The translations under genes and the position numbers were made by a program. Shown piece after piece: positions 8,379 through 16,681 of a stretch of DNA of 64,000 bases (position 1 is its first letter; each line of letters opens with the position of its first letter). Location of the stretch: positions 1 to 64,000 of the forward strand of contig DASPIU010000043.1 of assembly GCA_035629025.1 (NCBI GenBank), read 5' to 3'. Origin of the DNA: Stenotrophomonas_A sp035629025. Lineage in GTDB: Bacteria; Pseudomonadota; Gammaproteobacteria; Xanthomonadales; Xanthomonadaceae. The notes beneath the pieces are model-generated. The model was not told where the DNA came from. It saw only the letters and a program-made list of their open reading frames with translations, and ran no database searches.

Positions 8379-9254
8379 ATGGCGGCGATGGATTCGATCC
8401 AACACCTGCTGGCCGAGGGTGACGCGCTGGCCCGGTCCGCTGCGGACGCCGCGCTGTGGCCGCGCCTGGACTGGCTCGACCGCCTGGAACTGCATCTGCC
8501 CGATGACCCTGCGCACGCCGATGCCTGCCTCGGCGCGGAAGTGGCCGCGCGCCTGCGCGCGCTGCGCGACACACTGGAAGCGCGCAATCGCACCCTCTAC
8601 GCCGCCTTGCGCGAAGCCATTGCCGCGGGCGAACGGCAGCGCCTGGCCGCGCTGCTGGCCGCGCGCGGCGCAGGCGCCACGCCCCCAGACGCGGCGGAGG
8701 GCTTCGATGCCCTCGACGAACTGGTCGCCGGCGTGCTGTCGCTGCCGCTGCCGGGCGCGCCGGCGGTGGCCCTGGGCGCGGACATGGTCGCCTACCAGCC
8801 GACCCCGGCGCGGCACGTCCTCGATCTGCTGCGCCGCACCGCGCTGACGGCCGATGACGTGCTGGTCGACCTGGGGGCAGGACTGGGCCAGGTTCCGCTG
8901 CTGGCCGCGCTGTGCACGCCGGCGCGAGCGCGCGGCATCGAGATCGAGCCGGCCTACGTTGCGGTCGCCCGCGCGGCGGCCGCTGCCTTGCGGCTGCATC
9001 GCGCGCGTTTCGATTGCCAGGACCTGCGCCACGCCGACCTGGCCAACGGCAGCGTGTTCTACCTCTACACCCCGCTGCGTGGCGCGCTGCTGGCGGAGCT
9101 GCTGCAGCGCCTGCGCGCGCTGGCGGCCGCGCGGCCGTTGCGCATCTGTGCCTTCGGCCCTTGCGTGGCGGTGCTGGCTACCGAGCCCTGGTTGCGGGTC
9201 GATGGGCAGGCGCAGCCGCACCGCGTGACCGTGTTCAAGGCCGGGCCCGGTTGA
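8379..9254 (+). CDS. SAM-dependent methyltransferase-like protein
   Basis: About 291 aa, with ATG at 8379 or, nine bases later, 8388. The N-terminal 110 residues are helical and Ala/Arg-rich with no recognised domain. The C-terminal half has a class I methyltransferase nucleotide-binding signature: DDVLVDLGAGLGQVPLLAAL (motif I), then RGIEIEPAYVAVARAAA (acidic residue for the ribose) and FDCQDLRHADLANGSVFYLY. Substrate unknown; the FYLY-type motif IV differs from the NPPY of N6-adenine enzymes. It converges with dps and shares a terminator with it. Confidence 0.72.
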   Translation: MAAMDSIQHLLAEGDALARSAADAALWPRLDWLDRLELHLPDDPAHADACLGAEVAARLRALRDTLEARNRTLYAALREAIAAGERQRLAALLAARGAGATPPDAAEGFDALDELVAGVLSLPLPGAPAVALGADMVAYQPTPARHVLDLLRRTALTADDVLVDLGAGLGQVPLLAALCTPARARGIEIEPAYVAVARAAAAALRLHRARFDCQDLRHADLANGSVFYLYTPLRGALLAELLQRLRALAAARPLRICAFGPCVAVLATEPWLRVDGQAQPHRVTVFKAGPG

Positions 9255-9274
9255 CGGGTAGCGCCTGAAACGCA

Positions 9275-9300
9275 AAACGCCCGGCCGAAGCCGGGCGTTT
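9275..9300. terminator. bidirectional intrinsic terminator
   Basis: Perfect 11-bp stem (AAACGCCCGGC / GCCGGGCGTTT) with a CGAA loop between two convergent genes; A-run on one side and T-run on the other let it serve both directions. Confidence 0.9.
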
Positions 9301-9323
9301 CAGCGGCACGCTGGCTGGTGCGC

Positions 9324-9869
9324 TTACTGCAGCAGCGAGCGCAGCATCCAGGCGTACTTCTCGTGGGTCTGCAGGCGCTGGGTCAGCAGGTCCACGCTCG
9401 GGTCATCGCCGGCGTCGTCAGCCGAGGACAGCACCTTGCGCGCGGTGCGGCATACCGCCTCGTTGCCGCTGACCAGCTGGCGCACCATCTCGCGCCAGTC
9501 GGCGCTGTCGGTCAGGCCCGGCTCTTCCGGGATCGAGGTCAGGTTGGCGAACTCGCGGTACGAGCCCGGCGCGTTGTAGCCCAGGGCACGGATGCGCTCG
9601 GCCACTTCGTCCAGCGCGGTCCACTGCTCGGTGTACTGGGTCTCGAACATGGTGTGGAGCGAGTTGAACATCGGCCCGGTCACGTTCCAGTGGAAGTTGT
9701 GGGTCTTCAGATACAGCGTGTAGGCGTCGGAAAGGTAGGCCGACAGGCCATCGGCAATCTTCTTGCGATCGCTGTCCTTGATTCCGATGTCCACGTTTGG
9801 CGCGGAGGGAGCAGCGGCCGCTTGCGCGGACTTGCCGGCCTTGGGCGCGGCGTTCTTGGTCTTGGCCAT
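9324..9869 (-). CDS. dps: Dps-type ferritin-like DNA-protection protein
   Basis: 181-aa member of the Dps/ferritin-like family, which forms dodecamers that oxidise Fe(II) with peroxide and compact DNA in starvation. The start ATG 9869 is preceded by a good CAGGAGAA ribosome site; a longer frame upstream has none. The N-terminal 30 residues are an Ala/Lys-rich tail (MAKTKNAAPKAGKSAQAAAA), suited to DNA contact. The ferroxidase pattern follows: LYLKTHNFHWNVTGPMFNSLHTMFETQYTE, then DEVAERIRALG, with conserved His, Asp and Glu. Monocistronic, divergent from hrpA. Confidence 0.95.
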   Translation of the reverse strand: MAKTKNAAPKAGKSAQAAAAPSAPNVDIGIKDSDRKKIADGLSAYLSDAYTLYLKTHNFHWNVTGPMFNSLHTMFETQYTEQWTALDEVAERIRALGYNAPGSYREFANLTSIPEEPGLTDSADWREMVRQLVSGNEAVCRTARKVLSSADDAGDDPSVDLLTQRLQTHEKYAWMLRSLLQ

Positions 9870-9970
9870 GGGGGTGGTTCTCCTGGAGTCGAACTTGTTT
9901 GGGGGATATGGCGGCACAATAGACAGGCTAAAGCATCCGCGGCTATTCAATTTTTCACACTTCGCCATCG

Positions 9971-12900
9971 ATGAGCGCTATCGACAAGCAACTGGCCGAC
10001 CGCCTGCGCGACCGGCGCCGTGCCGTGGACGCGGCCATGTGCCGCGACCGCGGCCGCCTGTTCGGCCTATGGTCGCGTTGGCAGGCCCATCCCGGCAACC
10101 CGGAGGCGGAGCAGGCCTTCGAGCAGGCCCTGCAGGCCTCGGCCGGCGAACGGCTGCGCCGCGAGCAGAGCCGCCCGGCCATCACCCTGGACGAGCAGCT
10201 GCCGATCGCGCGCGAGGCCGAGCGCATCGTGGCCCTGATCCGGGAGCACCCGGTGGTGGTGATCGCCGGCGAGACCGGTTCGGGCAAGACCACTCAGCTG
10301 CCCAAGCTGTGCCTGGCCGCCGGGCGCGGCGCCGGCGGCATCATCGGCTGCACCCAGCCGCGGCGGATTGCCGCGCGCACGGTGGCCGCGCGCGTGGCCG
10401 AGGAGCTGCGCACGCCGCTGGGCGGCGCGGTGGGCTACCAGGTGCGTTTCAACGACCGGGTGAGCGAGGACACCCGGATCAAGTTCATGACCGACGGCAT
10501 CCTGCTGGCCGAGATCGCCAGTGACCGCTGGCTGTCGGCCTACGACACGATCATCGTCGACGAGGCGCACGAGCGCAGCCTCAACATCGATTTCCTGCTG
10601 GGCTACCTCAAGCAGCTGCTGCCCAGGCGTCCGGACCTCAAGCTCATCGTCACCTCGGCCACCATCGATACCGAGCGCTTCTCGCGCCATTTCGACAACG
10701 CGCCGGTGATCAACGTCGAAGGCCGCACCTACCCGGTGGAAGTGCGCTACCGCCCGCTGGAAGGCGAGGGCGAAGGCGGCGAGGGTGAGGAGGGCAGCGG
10801 CCGCGACGGCGAGCGCTCGGTCAACGACGCCATCGTTGCGGCGGTGGACGAGATCACCCGCGGCGACCCGCGTGGCGATGTGCTGATCTTCCTGCCCGGC
10901 GAGCGCGAGATCCGCGATGCGCACCAGTCGCTGGAGCGGCGCAAGTACCGCGAGACCGAAGTGCTGCCGCTGTACGCGCGGCTGTCCAACCAGGACCAGG
11001 ACCGGGTGTTCAACCCCGGTGGCAAGCGCCGCATCGTGCTCGCCACCAACGTGGCCGAGACCTCGCTGACGGTGCCGCGCATCCGCTACGTCATCGACCC
11101 CGGTTATGCGCGGGTCAAGCGCTACAGCCCGCGGCAGAAGCTGGACCGCCTGCACATCGAGCCGATTTCGCAGGCCAGCGCCAACCAGCGCAAGGGCCGC
11201 TGCGGTCGCGTCGCCGAAGGCATCTGCGTGCGCCTGTACAGCGAAGCGGACTTCCTTGCGCGCGCCGAGTTCACCGACCCGGAAATCCGCCGTTCCAGCC
11301 TGGCCGGCGTGATCCTGCGCATGCTGCAGCTGGGGCTGGGCCGCATCGAAGGCCGCGCGGCCTCGCCCCGCGGTGCCGGCGCGCGGCCGCACGAGGCCGG
11401 GCGGGTCATCGAGAACTTCCCCTTCCTCGAAGCGCCGGACGAACGCGCCATTGCCGATGGCTGGCAGCAGCTGGCCGAACTGGGCGCCATCGACGCCGAT
11501 CGCCGCCTCACCACCGTGGGCAAGCAGATGGCGCGGCTGCCGGTGGACGTGAAGCTGGCGCGGATGCTGGTCGCGGCCCAGGCTGCCGGCTGCCTGCGGC
11601 CGATGCTGGTGATCGCCTCGTTCCTCGGCATCCAGGACCCGCGCGAGCGCCCGCCCGAAGCACGCGGCGCCGCCGACAGCGCGCATGCGCAGTTTGCCGA
11701 TGGCCGCTCGGAGTTCGTCGGCGTGCTGCGGTTGTGGGAGGCGTATCGGCAGGCGCACGAAGACCTGACCCAATCGAAGCTGCGTGACTGGTGCGGCCGG
11801 CATTTCCTCGGTTTCCTGCGCATGCGCGAATGGCGCGAGCTGCATCGCCAGCTGCGCCTGCTGTGCGAGGAACTGGGCTGGAAGGAAGAAGCGCCGGAAG
11901 CCTCGCTCGCGCCGTTGCTGGACGGCAGCAGCGCGCCGCCGGTGGCGCGTGACGATGCCGCCGCGGCCAAGGCCACGCGCGGCCAGCTGCATCGTGCCGC
12001 ACGCCTGGCGCGCGAAGGCAAGACCGAACCGCAGGTGCCGCCGCCTGCCGCCGCGCGCGAAGCGGCAGTAGCCGGGAACAGCTTCAGTGACCGCGCGCGC
12101 GCGGCCGCCTACCAGACCCTGCATCGCGCACTGATCGCCGGCCTGCCCACGCAGATTGGCCATCGCAGCGAGAAGGGCGATTTTCTCGCCCCGCGTCAGC
12201 GTCGCTTCCTACCGTTCCCGGGTTCGACCCTGGCCAAGCGGCCGCCGCCGTGGCTGCTATCGGCCGCCTTGCTGGACACGCAGAAGGTCTGGGGCCTGAC
12301 CAATGCCGCGATCGAGCCGGACTGGGTCATCGCCGAACTGCCGCATCTGCTGCTGCGCAAGCATTTCGACCCGCATTGGTCGCGCGCGCAGGGGCAGGTG
12401 CTGGCGTCGGAGCAGATCAGCCTGTTCGGCCTGGTCCTGGCGCCGAAGAAGCCCGTGCACTACGGCCGCATCAATCCCGGCGAAGCGCACGAAATCTTCG
12501 TGCGCCAGGGCCTGGTGACGGGCGAGATCAATACCCGCGCCAGCTTTGTCGCCGACAACCTGCGCGTGCTCGAACAGGCGCGCGAGGAAGAGGCCAAGCT
12601 GCGCCGCGCCGGCATCGTCGCCGACGAGGGCTGGCAGGCACGCTGGTATCTGGACCGCATTCCCGGAGAGATCCATTCGGCCGCCGGCCTGGACGCGTGG
12701 TGGAAGGCGTTGCCGGCCGACAAGCGCCGCCAGCTGCATTGGACGCTGGTCGATCTGCTGCCCGGCGAGGGCAGTGAGGAAGACCGCTATCCGAAGTACT
12801 TCCCGCTGGGCGATGCGCGCCTGCCGCTGCACTACAGGTTCGAGCCCGGCGCGGCCGATGACGGCGTGACCCTCGAAGTGCCGCTGCACCTGCTCAACGC

Positions 12901-14134
12901 GCTGGACCCGGCGCGCCTGTCGTGGCTGGCGCCTGGCTTCGTCGCCGACAAGGCTGCCGCGCTGATCCGCAGCTTGCCGAAGGCACAGCGCCGCAACTAC
13001 GTGCCCGCGCCGGATTTCGCGCGTGCTTTCTTTGAGGCCTACGCGCAGCCTTCGGCCGACGATATCCGCGGCGAGCTGGCGCGCTTCCTCGGCAAGGCCA
13101 CTGGCGTGCCAGTCTCGGCCCTGGACTTCGACGAAGCGGCGCTGGAACCGCACCTGCGCATGAACCTGCGCCTGCGCGACGAGCAGGGCAAGGTATTGGC
13201 CGAGTCGCGTGTCCTCGACGCCTTGCGTGCGCGCTTTGGCGAGCGCGCCGGTGATGCCTTTGCCGCGCGTGCCGGCCGCGCGCTGGCGGCGGAGGGCCTG
13301 CGCGAATTCCCCGCCACCCCGATCCCGCGCCAGGTGCCCGGCGAAGCCGGCGTGCCCGCCTATCCGGCGCTGGTGGACCAGGGCGACAGCGCCGCGCTGC
13401 GCATCTTCGCCGACCGTGCCGAGGCCGATGCCGCGCATCCGCAGGGCGTGCGCCGGCTCATGGAGATCGCGCTGGCCGACAAGGTCAAGCAGGCACGCAA
13501 GCAGTTGCCCGTTTCGCCCAAGACCGGGCTGCTGTACGCCGCCATCGAGACGCAGGAGCGCCTGCGCGGCGACCTGGTGGATGCGGCGTTGAACGCGCTG
13601 CTCGATCACGGCCTCGATGGCATCCGTGACGCGGGCGCCTTCGCTCAGCGCCGCGATGAAGTTGGCAAGCAGCTGTTTGGCGAAGCAATGCAGCGGTTGA
13701 AGCTGGCCGAGGAAATCCTGACCGGCGTGGCCACGCTCAAGCCCGCGCTGGAGGCGCCGCTGATGGGCTGGGCGCGCGGTAATCTCGATGACTTGCAGGC
13801 GCAGCTTTCGGCGTTGGTGCACCCGGGCTTTCTGCGGCAGACCCCGGCCGATGCGCTGGCGCAGTTGCCGCGCTACCTCAAGGCGATGAGCTTGCGCGCC
13901 GAGCGTGCCAAGCGCGACCCGACTCGCGACCAGGCGCGCATGCTGGAGCTGCGGCCCTTCATCGATGCGCTGGCCGAGGCCGAGGCGTCGGGTCAGCGCG
14001 AGCGTCCGGAATGGCAGGCCTTGCGTTGGGATCTGGAGGAGCTGCGTGTTTCCTTGTTTGCGCAGGAACTGGGCGCGCGCGGCGGCATCTCGGCCAAGAA
14101 GCTTGCGCAGCGGGTGGCGGCGCTGCGCGGCTGA
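9971..14134 (+). CDS. hrpA: ATP-dependent RNA helicase HrpA
   Basis: 1387-aa DEAH-box RNA helicase; HrpA rescues stalled or collided ribosomes and processes mRNA in E. coli. Walker A GETGSGKTT lies at residues 100-108, DEAH (VDEAHERSLNID) near 197, SAT in TSATIDTERFSRHF, and motif VI QRKGRCGRVAEG near 410. A winged-helix, ratchet and OB-fold (HA2) region follows, then the HrpA-specific DUF3418 C-terminus. An acidic Gly/Glu insert (GEGEGGEGEEGSGRDGE, near residue 260) interrupts the helicase core between RecA lobes. Size is typical (E. coli 1300). Divergent from dps; starts at ATG 9971. Confidence 0.97.
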   Translation: MSAIDKQLADRLRDRRRAVDAAMCRDRGRLFGLWSRWQAHPGNPEAEQAFEQALQASAGERLRREQSRPAITLDEQLPIAREAERIVALIREHPVVVIAGETGSGKTTQLPKLCLAAGRGAGGIIGCTQPRRIAARTVAARVAEELRTPLGGAVGYQVRFNDRVSEDTRIKFMTDGILLAEIASDRWLSAYDTIIVDEAHERSLNIDFLLGYLKQLLPRRPDLKLIVTSATIDTERFSRHFDNAPVINVEGRTYPVEVRYRPLEGEGEGGEGEEGSGRDGERSVNDAIVAAVDEITRGDPRGDVLIFLPGEREIRDAHQSLERRKYRETEVLPLYARLSNQDQDRVFNPGGKRRIVLATNVAETSLTVPRIRYVIDPGYARVKRYSPRQKLDRLHIEPISQASANQRKGRCGRVAEGICVRLYSEADFLARAEFTDPEIRRSSLAGVILRMLQLGLGRIEGRAASPRGAGARPHEAGRVIENFPFLEAPDERAIADGWQQLAELGAIDADRRLTTVGKQMARLPVDVKLARMLVAAQAAGCLRPMLVIASFLGIQDPRERPPEARGAADSAHAQFADGRSEFVGVLRLWEAYRQAHEDLTQSKLRDWCGRHFLGFLRMREWRELHRQLRLLCEELGWKEEAPEASLAPLLDGSSAPPVARDDAAAAKATRGQLHRAARLAREGKTEPQVPPPAAAREAAVAGNSFSDRARAAAYQTLHRALIAGLPTQIGHRSEKGDFLAPRQRRFLPFPGSTLAKRPPPWLLSAALLDTQKVWGLTNAAIEPDWVIAELPHLLLRKHFDPHWSRAQGQVLASEQISLFGLVLAPKKPVHYGRINPGEAHEIFVRQGLVTGEINTRASFVADNLRVLEQAREEEAKLRRAGIVADEGWQARWYLDRIPGEIHSAAGLDAWWKALPADKRRQLHWTLVDLLPGEGSEEDRYPKYFPLGDARLPLHYRFEPGAADDGVTLEVPLHLLNALDPARLSWLAPGFVADKAAALIRSLPKAQRRNYVPAPDFARAFFEAYAQPSADDIRGELARFLGKATGVPVSALDFDEAALEPHLRMNLRLRDEQGKVLAESRVLDALRARFGERAGDAFAARAGRALAAEGLREFPATPIPRQVPGEAGVPAYPALVDQGDSAALRIFADRAEADAAHPQGVRRLMEIALADKVKQARKQLPVSPKTGLLYAAIETQERLRGDLVDAALNALLDHGLDGIRDAGAFAQRRDEVGKQLFGEAMQRLKLAEEILTGVATLKPALEAPLMGWARGNLDDLQAQLSALVHPGFLRQTPADALAQLPRYLKAMSLRAERAKRDPTRDQARMLELRPFIDALAEAEASGQRERPEWQALRWDLEELRVSLFAQELGARGGISAKKLAQRVAALRG

Positions 14135-14170
14135 CCACCGAACGGTTCCGTGCTTCTTGTCTGTGCTTCT

Positions 14171-14248
14171 TGTAGGAGGGGCTTCAGCCCCGACCAGGCG
14201 GAGTCGTGATCTGGCAAATGGCGGTCGCGGCTGAAGCCGCTCCTACAG
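14171..14248. repeat. paired GTAG-type REP elements (BIME-like)
   Basis: Two inverted REP copies, TGTAGGAGGGGCTTCAGCCC and its opposite-oriented partner GGCTGAAGCCGCTCCTACA, separated by about 35 bases. The pair can fold into one long hairpin and sits between the convergent hrpA and ClC genes. Confidence 0.85.
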
Positions 14249-14279
14249 TGCGCCCATCAGGCATCCGTTCGGCGCACGC

Positions 14280-16061
14280 TCACTCGCCATCTTCCACCCG
14301 CTCGCCCATCAACTCGCGCTGGCGCTTGTCCAGCTCCTCGGCATAGCGCTTGCGCACGAAACTTTCCGACAGCACACCCAACACCTGACCCTGCGTATCC
14401 ACCACCGCCATTTCGTCGCTCTGGGTCTGGTCGAAGCGCTGCATCACCGCCACCACATCCGCATCAGCCGGCAACACCACATCGCGGTTGCCAGCGAAAT
14501 CGCCCAGCACCGCTTCCGGCTTGACCCCGTCCGCATAGACGCTGGCCACGGTGACGATACCGGCATAGCGGCCGCTGCCATCGAGCAACACCACCCGCGT
14601 GCCCGAGCCCAGCGGGAAGCGATGGCGGAATTCGGCCACCGTCGCCGCCGCATCCATCGTCGCCGGGTCGCGGCGCATCATCCGCCCGGCACTGAGGTTG
14701 TGAATCCAGCCCACGTCGCGCGCGCTTTTGACGCTCTCGCCGCGCAGATGCAGGCGCCACGTCGAGAACGAATAGCCGAAGACCTGACGCACCACCGTGC
14801 TCGCCACCAGCACCGCGGCCATCACCGCACTGGCCAGGACGAAGTCGTGCGTGCCTTCCAGCACCAGCATCGCCATTGTCATCGGCGCGCCCACCACCGC
14901 GGCCGCCAGCGCCGCCATGCCGGCCAGCGCCGCGGAGGTCGGGTCAACCAGCACGTCGCCCATGCCGAGGTTGATCAGCCCGGCATACAGCGCGCCCACG
15001 AGCGAACCCATGAACAGCGAGGCAAAGAACAGGCCGCCGCGGAAACCAAAGCCCAGCGAGATGCCCGACGCCAGGCACTTGAGCAGCAGCAACACGCCTA
15101 GCCAGAGCAGCGGCGTATGCCCGGTGAGGTCGATGTGCAGCGCGCCATGGCCTGAGGACAGCGTCTGCGGCGTCACCAACGCCAGCGGAATCAGCAGCAG
15201 CCCGCCCAGCACCGGCCGCGCCCAGGCCGGCAGCGGTGTGCGGTTCACCCGCTGCTCGATGCCGGTGACCAGTCGCATCACCGCCACACCGACCAGCGCG
15301 CAGACCAGCCCCAGCGCGGCGAAGATCGCATAGTCGCGCGGGTGCAGCGCCGCCACCGTGGCCGCTGGCAACAGATACGGCGGCACGCCGGCAGCCTCGG
15401 CAATGAAACTGCCGGCCAGCGCGGCGACCGCCACCGCCGCCAGCGCGGAAGGGGTGTAGGCGCCGATGACGATTTCAAAGGCATAGAACGCACCCGCCAG
15501 CGGCGCACCGAAGGCGGCGGCAATCGCGCCGGCCGCGCCCGCGCCGACCAGGGTGCGGATGTCGGCGCGACGCAGGCGCAGCACCTTGCCCAGTTGCGAG
15601 CCGCTGCCCGCGCCCATCTGCGTGTAGGCCGCCTCCAGACCGACCGAGGCGCCAAAGCCGTTGGACAGCAGCGTCTGCAGCGACACCACCAGGTTGTCGC
15701 GCATCGACATGCGCCCGCCATGCAGCGCGTTGGCCTCCACCGCGTCGAGCAGTTGCCGGCGCCGCGCCCGCGCCGCGCGCCCGATCAGGCCGACCAGCAG
15801 GCCGCCCACCGGCAACACCCATAGCGTGTCCAGGCCGACGCTGGGCAGCGAACTGAGCCGCGCGTCCTCGTCGAATCCGTACAGCCAGGCCTGCAGCGAA
15901 TGCGCCAGGCCGGCCTGCAGCAGTGTCAGCAAGCCAGCAATGAGCCCGACCAGCAGCGCCAGGGCGATGAAGCCGCCTTCGCTGCGGCGAAAGAACCGGC
16001 GCAGCGCCGGCAGCAGCCCCGCCTCGCGGACCGTCGCGCCGGCAGACTCGGGCGCGGACAT
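14280..16061 (-). CDS. ClC-family chloride channel/antiporter with C-terminal CBS pair
   Basis: 593-aa membrane protein with 10 or more hydrophobic helices followed by a cytoplasmic tail containing two CBS domains (MMRRDPATMDAAATVAEF, GIVTVASVYADG; then ADADVVAVMQRFDQTQSD, VLGVLSESFVRKRY). ClC patterns are present but divergent: SVGLEAAYTQMGAGSGS replaces the usual GREGP loop, keeping the gating-type Glu; GFGFRGGLFFASLFMG replaces the GxFxP loop; and the usual GSGIP loop is not apparent (VEANALHGGRM at that place). It probably moves Cl- or another anion, with CBS domains sensing nucleotides. Its start lies four bases after the stop of the upstream gene on the same strand, so they form an operon. 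Confidence 0.82.
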   Translation of the reverse strand: MSAPESAGATVREAGLLPALRRFFRRSEGGFIALALLVGLIAGLLTLLQAGLAHSLQAWLYGFDEDARLSSLPSVGLDTLWVLPVGGLLVGLIGRAARARRRQLLDAVEANALHGGRMSMRDNLVVSLQTLLSNGFGASVGLEAAYTQMGAGSGSQLGKVLRLRRADIRTLVGAGAAGAIAAAFGAPLAGAFYAFEIVIGAYTPSALAAVAVAALAGSFIAEAAGVPPYLLPAATVAALHPRDYAIFAALGLVCALVGVAVMRLVTGIEQRVNRTPLPAWARPVLGGLLLIPLALVTPQTLSSGHGALHIDLTGHTPLLWLGVLLLLKCLASGISLGFGFRGGLFFASLFMGSLVGALYAGLINLGMGDVLVDPTSAALAGMAALAAAVVGAPMTMAMLVLEGTHDFVLASAVMAAVLVASTVVRQVFGYSFSTWRLHLRGESVKSARDVGWIHNLSAGRMMRRDPATMDAAATVAEFRHRFPLGSGTRVVLLDGSGRYAGIVTVASVYADGVKPEAVLGDFAGNRDVVLPADADVVAVMQRFDQTQSDEMAVVDTQGQVLGVLSESFVRKRYAEELDKRQRELMGERVEDGE

Positions 16062-16065
16062 CGGC

Positions 16066-16620
16066 TTACTTCACGCGGTGCACTTTCGGCGTGGCGTTGG
16101 TCCCTTCGACCTGCAGGTACCAGACGCCGGCAATGCCCGGCTTGATCCGCACCTTGGGATTCTGCTTGCGCGCGCTGAGCGAGGTGGACTCGGTCTGCTC
16201 CCATTCCTGGCCGTTGGCAAGCACGAAGCGGCGGCCCTTGCCGAAGCCGGTGAACGGCCCGACGATCGAGCTCTCGATCGCCTCCTTGCTGCCGAAGTCG
16301 AAGAAGCCGCGGTTCTTGACGATCACTTCCTGGCGGCCTTCCTCGCGCGCCTGCGCCAGCGCGGCGGCGCTGGCCGCGCTGTTGCCGGCCTGGCTGGCGG
16401 CCTTGCGCGTTTCCTGTTCGACCTTGCCCTGCAGCCAGTCGTTGAGCGCGGCCAGCTCGGCCGGGCTCAGCTTGTCCAGGCCGGCGGCCTTGAACTGCGC
16501 CGGGCTCATCTCCTGCTGCAGGTCGCCACTGACAGTGCGCTGTGCCAGCGCGGTGCCGGCGGGCGAGGCAAGGGCGAGCGCGAGGACAATACCGGTGACG
16601 AGCGGGAGGGGCATGCGCAT
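16066..16620 (-). CDS. secreted hypothetical protein upstream of the ClC gene
   Basis: 184-aa protein; ATG 16620 starts a Sec signal peptide (MRMPLPLVTGIVLALALA, cleaved near GTALAQ). The mature part has a helical Ala/Glu-rich stretch (SPAQFKAAGLDKLSPAELAALNDWLQ resembles segments placed before glycine-zipper or SH3-like periplasmic domains), then a beta-rich C-terminal half (FTGFGKGRRFVLANGQEWEQ, VRIKPGIAGVWYLQVEG). Similar proteins occur in Xanthomonadaceae without a known role. Four bases separate it from the ClC gene, so co-transcription is likely. Divergent from relA with about 60 bases between. Confidence 0.7.
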   Translation of the reverse strand: MRMPLPLVTGIVLALALASPAGTALAQRTVSGDLQQEMSPAQFKAAGLDKLSPAELAALNDWLQGKVEQETRKAASQAGNSAASAAALAQAREEGRQEVIVKNRGFFDFGSKEAIESSIVGPFTGFGKGRRFVLANGQEWEQTESTSLSARKQNPKVRIKPGIAGVWYLQVEGTNATPKVHRVK

Positions 16621-16681
16621 GACATTGGTTCCGGGCCGGGGATGCGCGATAGTGTAGACGCAACCTGTTCGACCGATCGCC

